From JBNJEM01 sp051745935 (GTDB lineage Bacteria; Planctomycetota; Planctomycetia; Pirellulales; Pirellulaceae): a DNA stretch of 7,088 nt. Below, piece by piece: positions 6,844 through 7,088 of the stretch; the stretch's first letter is position 1, and each line of letters opens with the position of its first letter. The stretch is from positions 1-7,088 of the forward strand of contig JBNJEM010000422.1 in the NCBI GenBank assembly GCA_051745935.1, written 5' to 3'. The notes below the pieces were generated by a model that was given only the letters and a program-made list of their open reading frames with translations, made no database searches and was not told the DNA's origin. A program made the position numbers and the translations under genes.

Positions 6844-6955
6844 ACGGGCAACGCGCGAAGTGCGGGCGGATCTCAACATGTCGGGACCATGACCGGATCA
6901 GCGTCAAGCCGATCCCACGGCGAATGCGCCATCCGATCCCGGTCCCCCAGGATAA

Positions 6956-6960
6956 GGGAG
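6956..6960 (+). promoter_or_regulatory. Ribosome binding site of the transposase gene
   Basis: GGGAG lies 7 bases before the ATG at 6968, within a purine-rich run AAGGGAG. It supports this start over the longer overlapping frame that begins near 6585 in another phase. Confidence 0.6.
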
Positions 6961-6967
6961 CTGTCCG

Positions 6968-7088
6968 ATGGTTGCATGCGCGCGTCGTAAATTGTTGGGG
7001 GGAACTCAAACTCGTAAGGCGGCGTTTCACTGTTCGACTCGCTGCGTCCGCCGCGCTTTTCTTTGTGGCCGGGATCCACTGACCGGCC
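6968..7088 (+). CDS. REP-associated (Y1/IS200-like, RAYT-type) transposase, N-terminus only
   Basis: The first 40 codons of a gene that continues beyond the right edge. After a basic start (ARRKLLGGTQTRK) comes 'AAFHCSTRCVRRAFLCGRDPLTG'. I recognise this as the opening strand of Y1_Tnp/TnpA_REP-type proteins, which typically begin with a 'YH..SR..' strand; the CVRRAFLCG form is the one I associate with planctomycete copies. These enzymes cut single-stranded DNA at hairpin (REP-like) sites using an HUH motif and a tyrosine. Both catalytic parts lie outside the window, so activity cannot be judged. The start is supported by GGGAG 7 bases upstream and a plausible promoter at 6814-6843. The main uncertainty is that only 40 residues are visible. 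Confidence 0.65.
   Translation, partial: MVACARRKLLGGTQTRKAAFHCSTRCVRRAFLCGRDPLTG

Noticed and set aside
6585..7082. 165-residue plus-strand open frame starting MAMPDTLKSLLDLAAR
   Set aside because: It runs through the putative promoter and overlaps the transposase start in another phase; its product is Arg/Cys-scattered after the first 25 residues and matches nothing I know.
1..7088. CRISPR array or long tandem DNA repeats
   Set aside because: No regularly spaced identical repeats were seen; the stalk repeats are degenerate at the protein level only.

Overview
The window looks like accessory DNA from a GC-rich bacterium, most likely a planctomycete of the Gemmata type. Three things point there: an IGxVxA-type repeat stalk at the left edge, a large secreted DUF3160 protein, and a Y1 (REP-associated) transposase at the right edge whose 'CVRRAFLCG' start resembles planctomycete families I recall. 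This assignment is inference from protein style; no marker gene or rRNA is present.

Layout. Positions 2-937 (+) carry the 3' end of a longer reading frame. Its first ~390 bases encode very GC-rich beta-strand repeats and an Ala-rich coiled coil. From about 385-395 it changes abruptly, still in frame, to lower-GC DNA encoding a complete SUKH/SMI1-KNR4 immunity domain, which has its own ATG at 395. Positions 938-1307 are a convergent intergenic stretch with a strong GC hairpin (1236-1262) and a doubtful small ORF (1050-1268, minus). Positions 1308-5528 (minus) are one intact gene for a 1406-aa exported DUF3160 protein with a C-terminal HEAT-like half. Upstream on the same strand is a compact toxin-antitoxin-like pair: a DUF4258 protein (5833-6159), then a YgiT/MqsA-type zinc-finger protein (5624-5836), overlapping by ATGA. 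Positions 6160-6967 hold no gene I can support. At 6968 a plus-strand transposase gene begins and runs off the right edge; it has a Shine-Dalgarno sequence and a plausible promoter.

How the parts relate. The DUF4258/YgiT pair and the DUF3160 gene are co-directional with a 95-base gap, so they could share transcription, but the DUF3160 gene has its own strong ribosome binding site and no obvious functional tie to the pair. The SUKH gene converges on the DUF3160 gene. An immunity domain grafted onto a stalk without a visible toxin, a toxin-antitoxin pair and a transposase within 7 kb fit a plastic conflict or mobile region. The most unusual signal is the in-frame, composition-marked junction between the repeat stalk and the immunity domain with no toxin between them.
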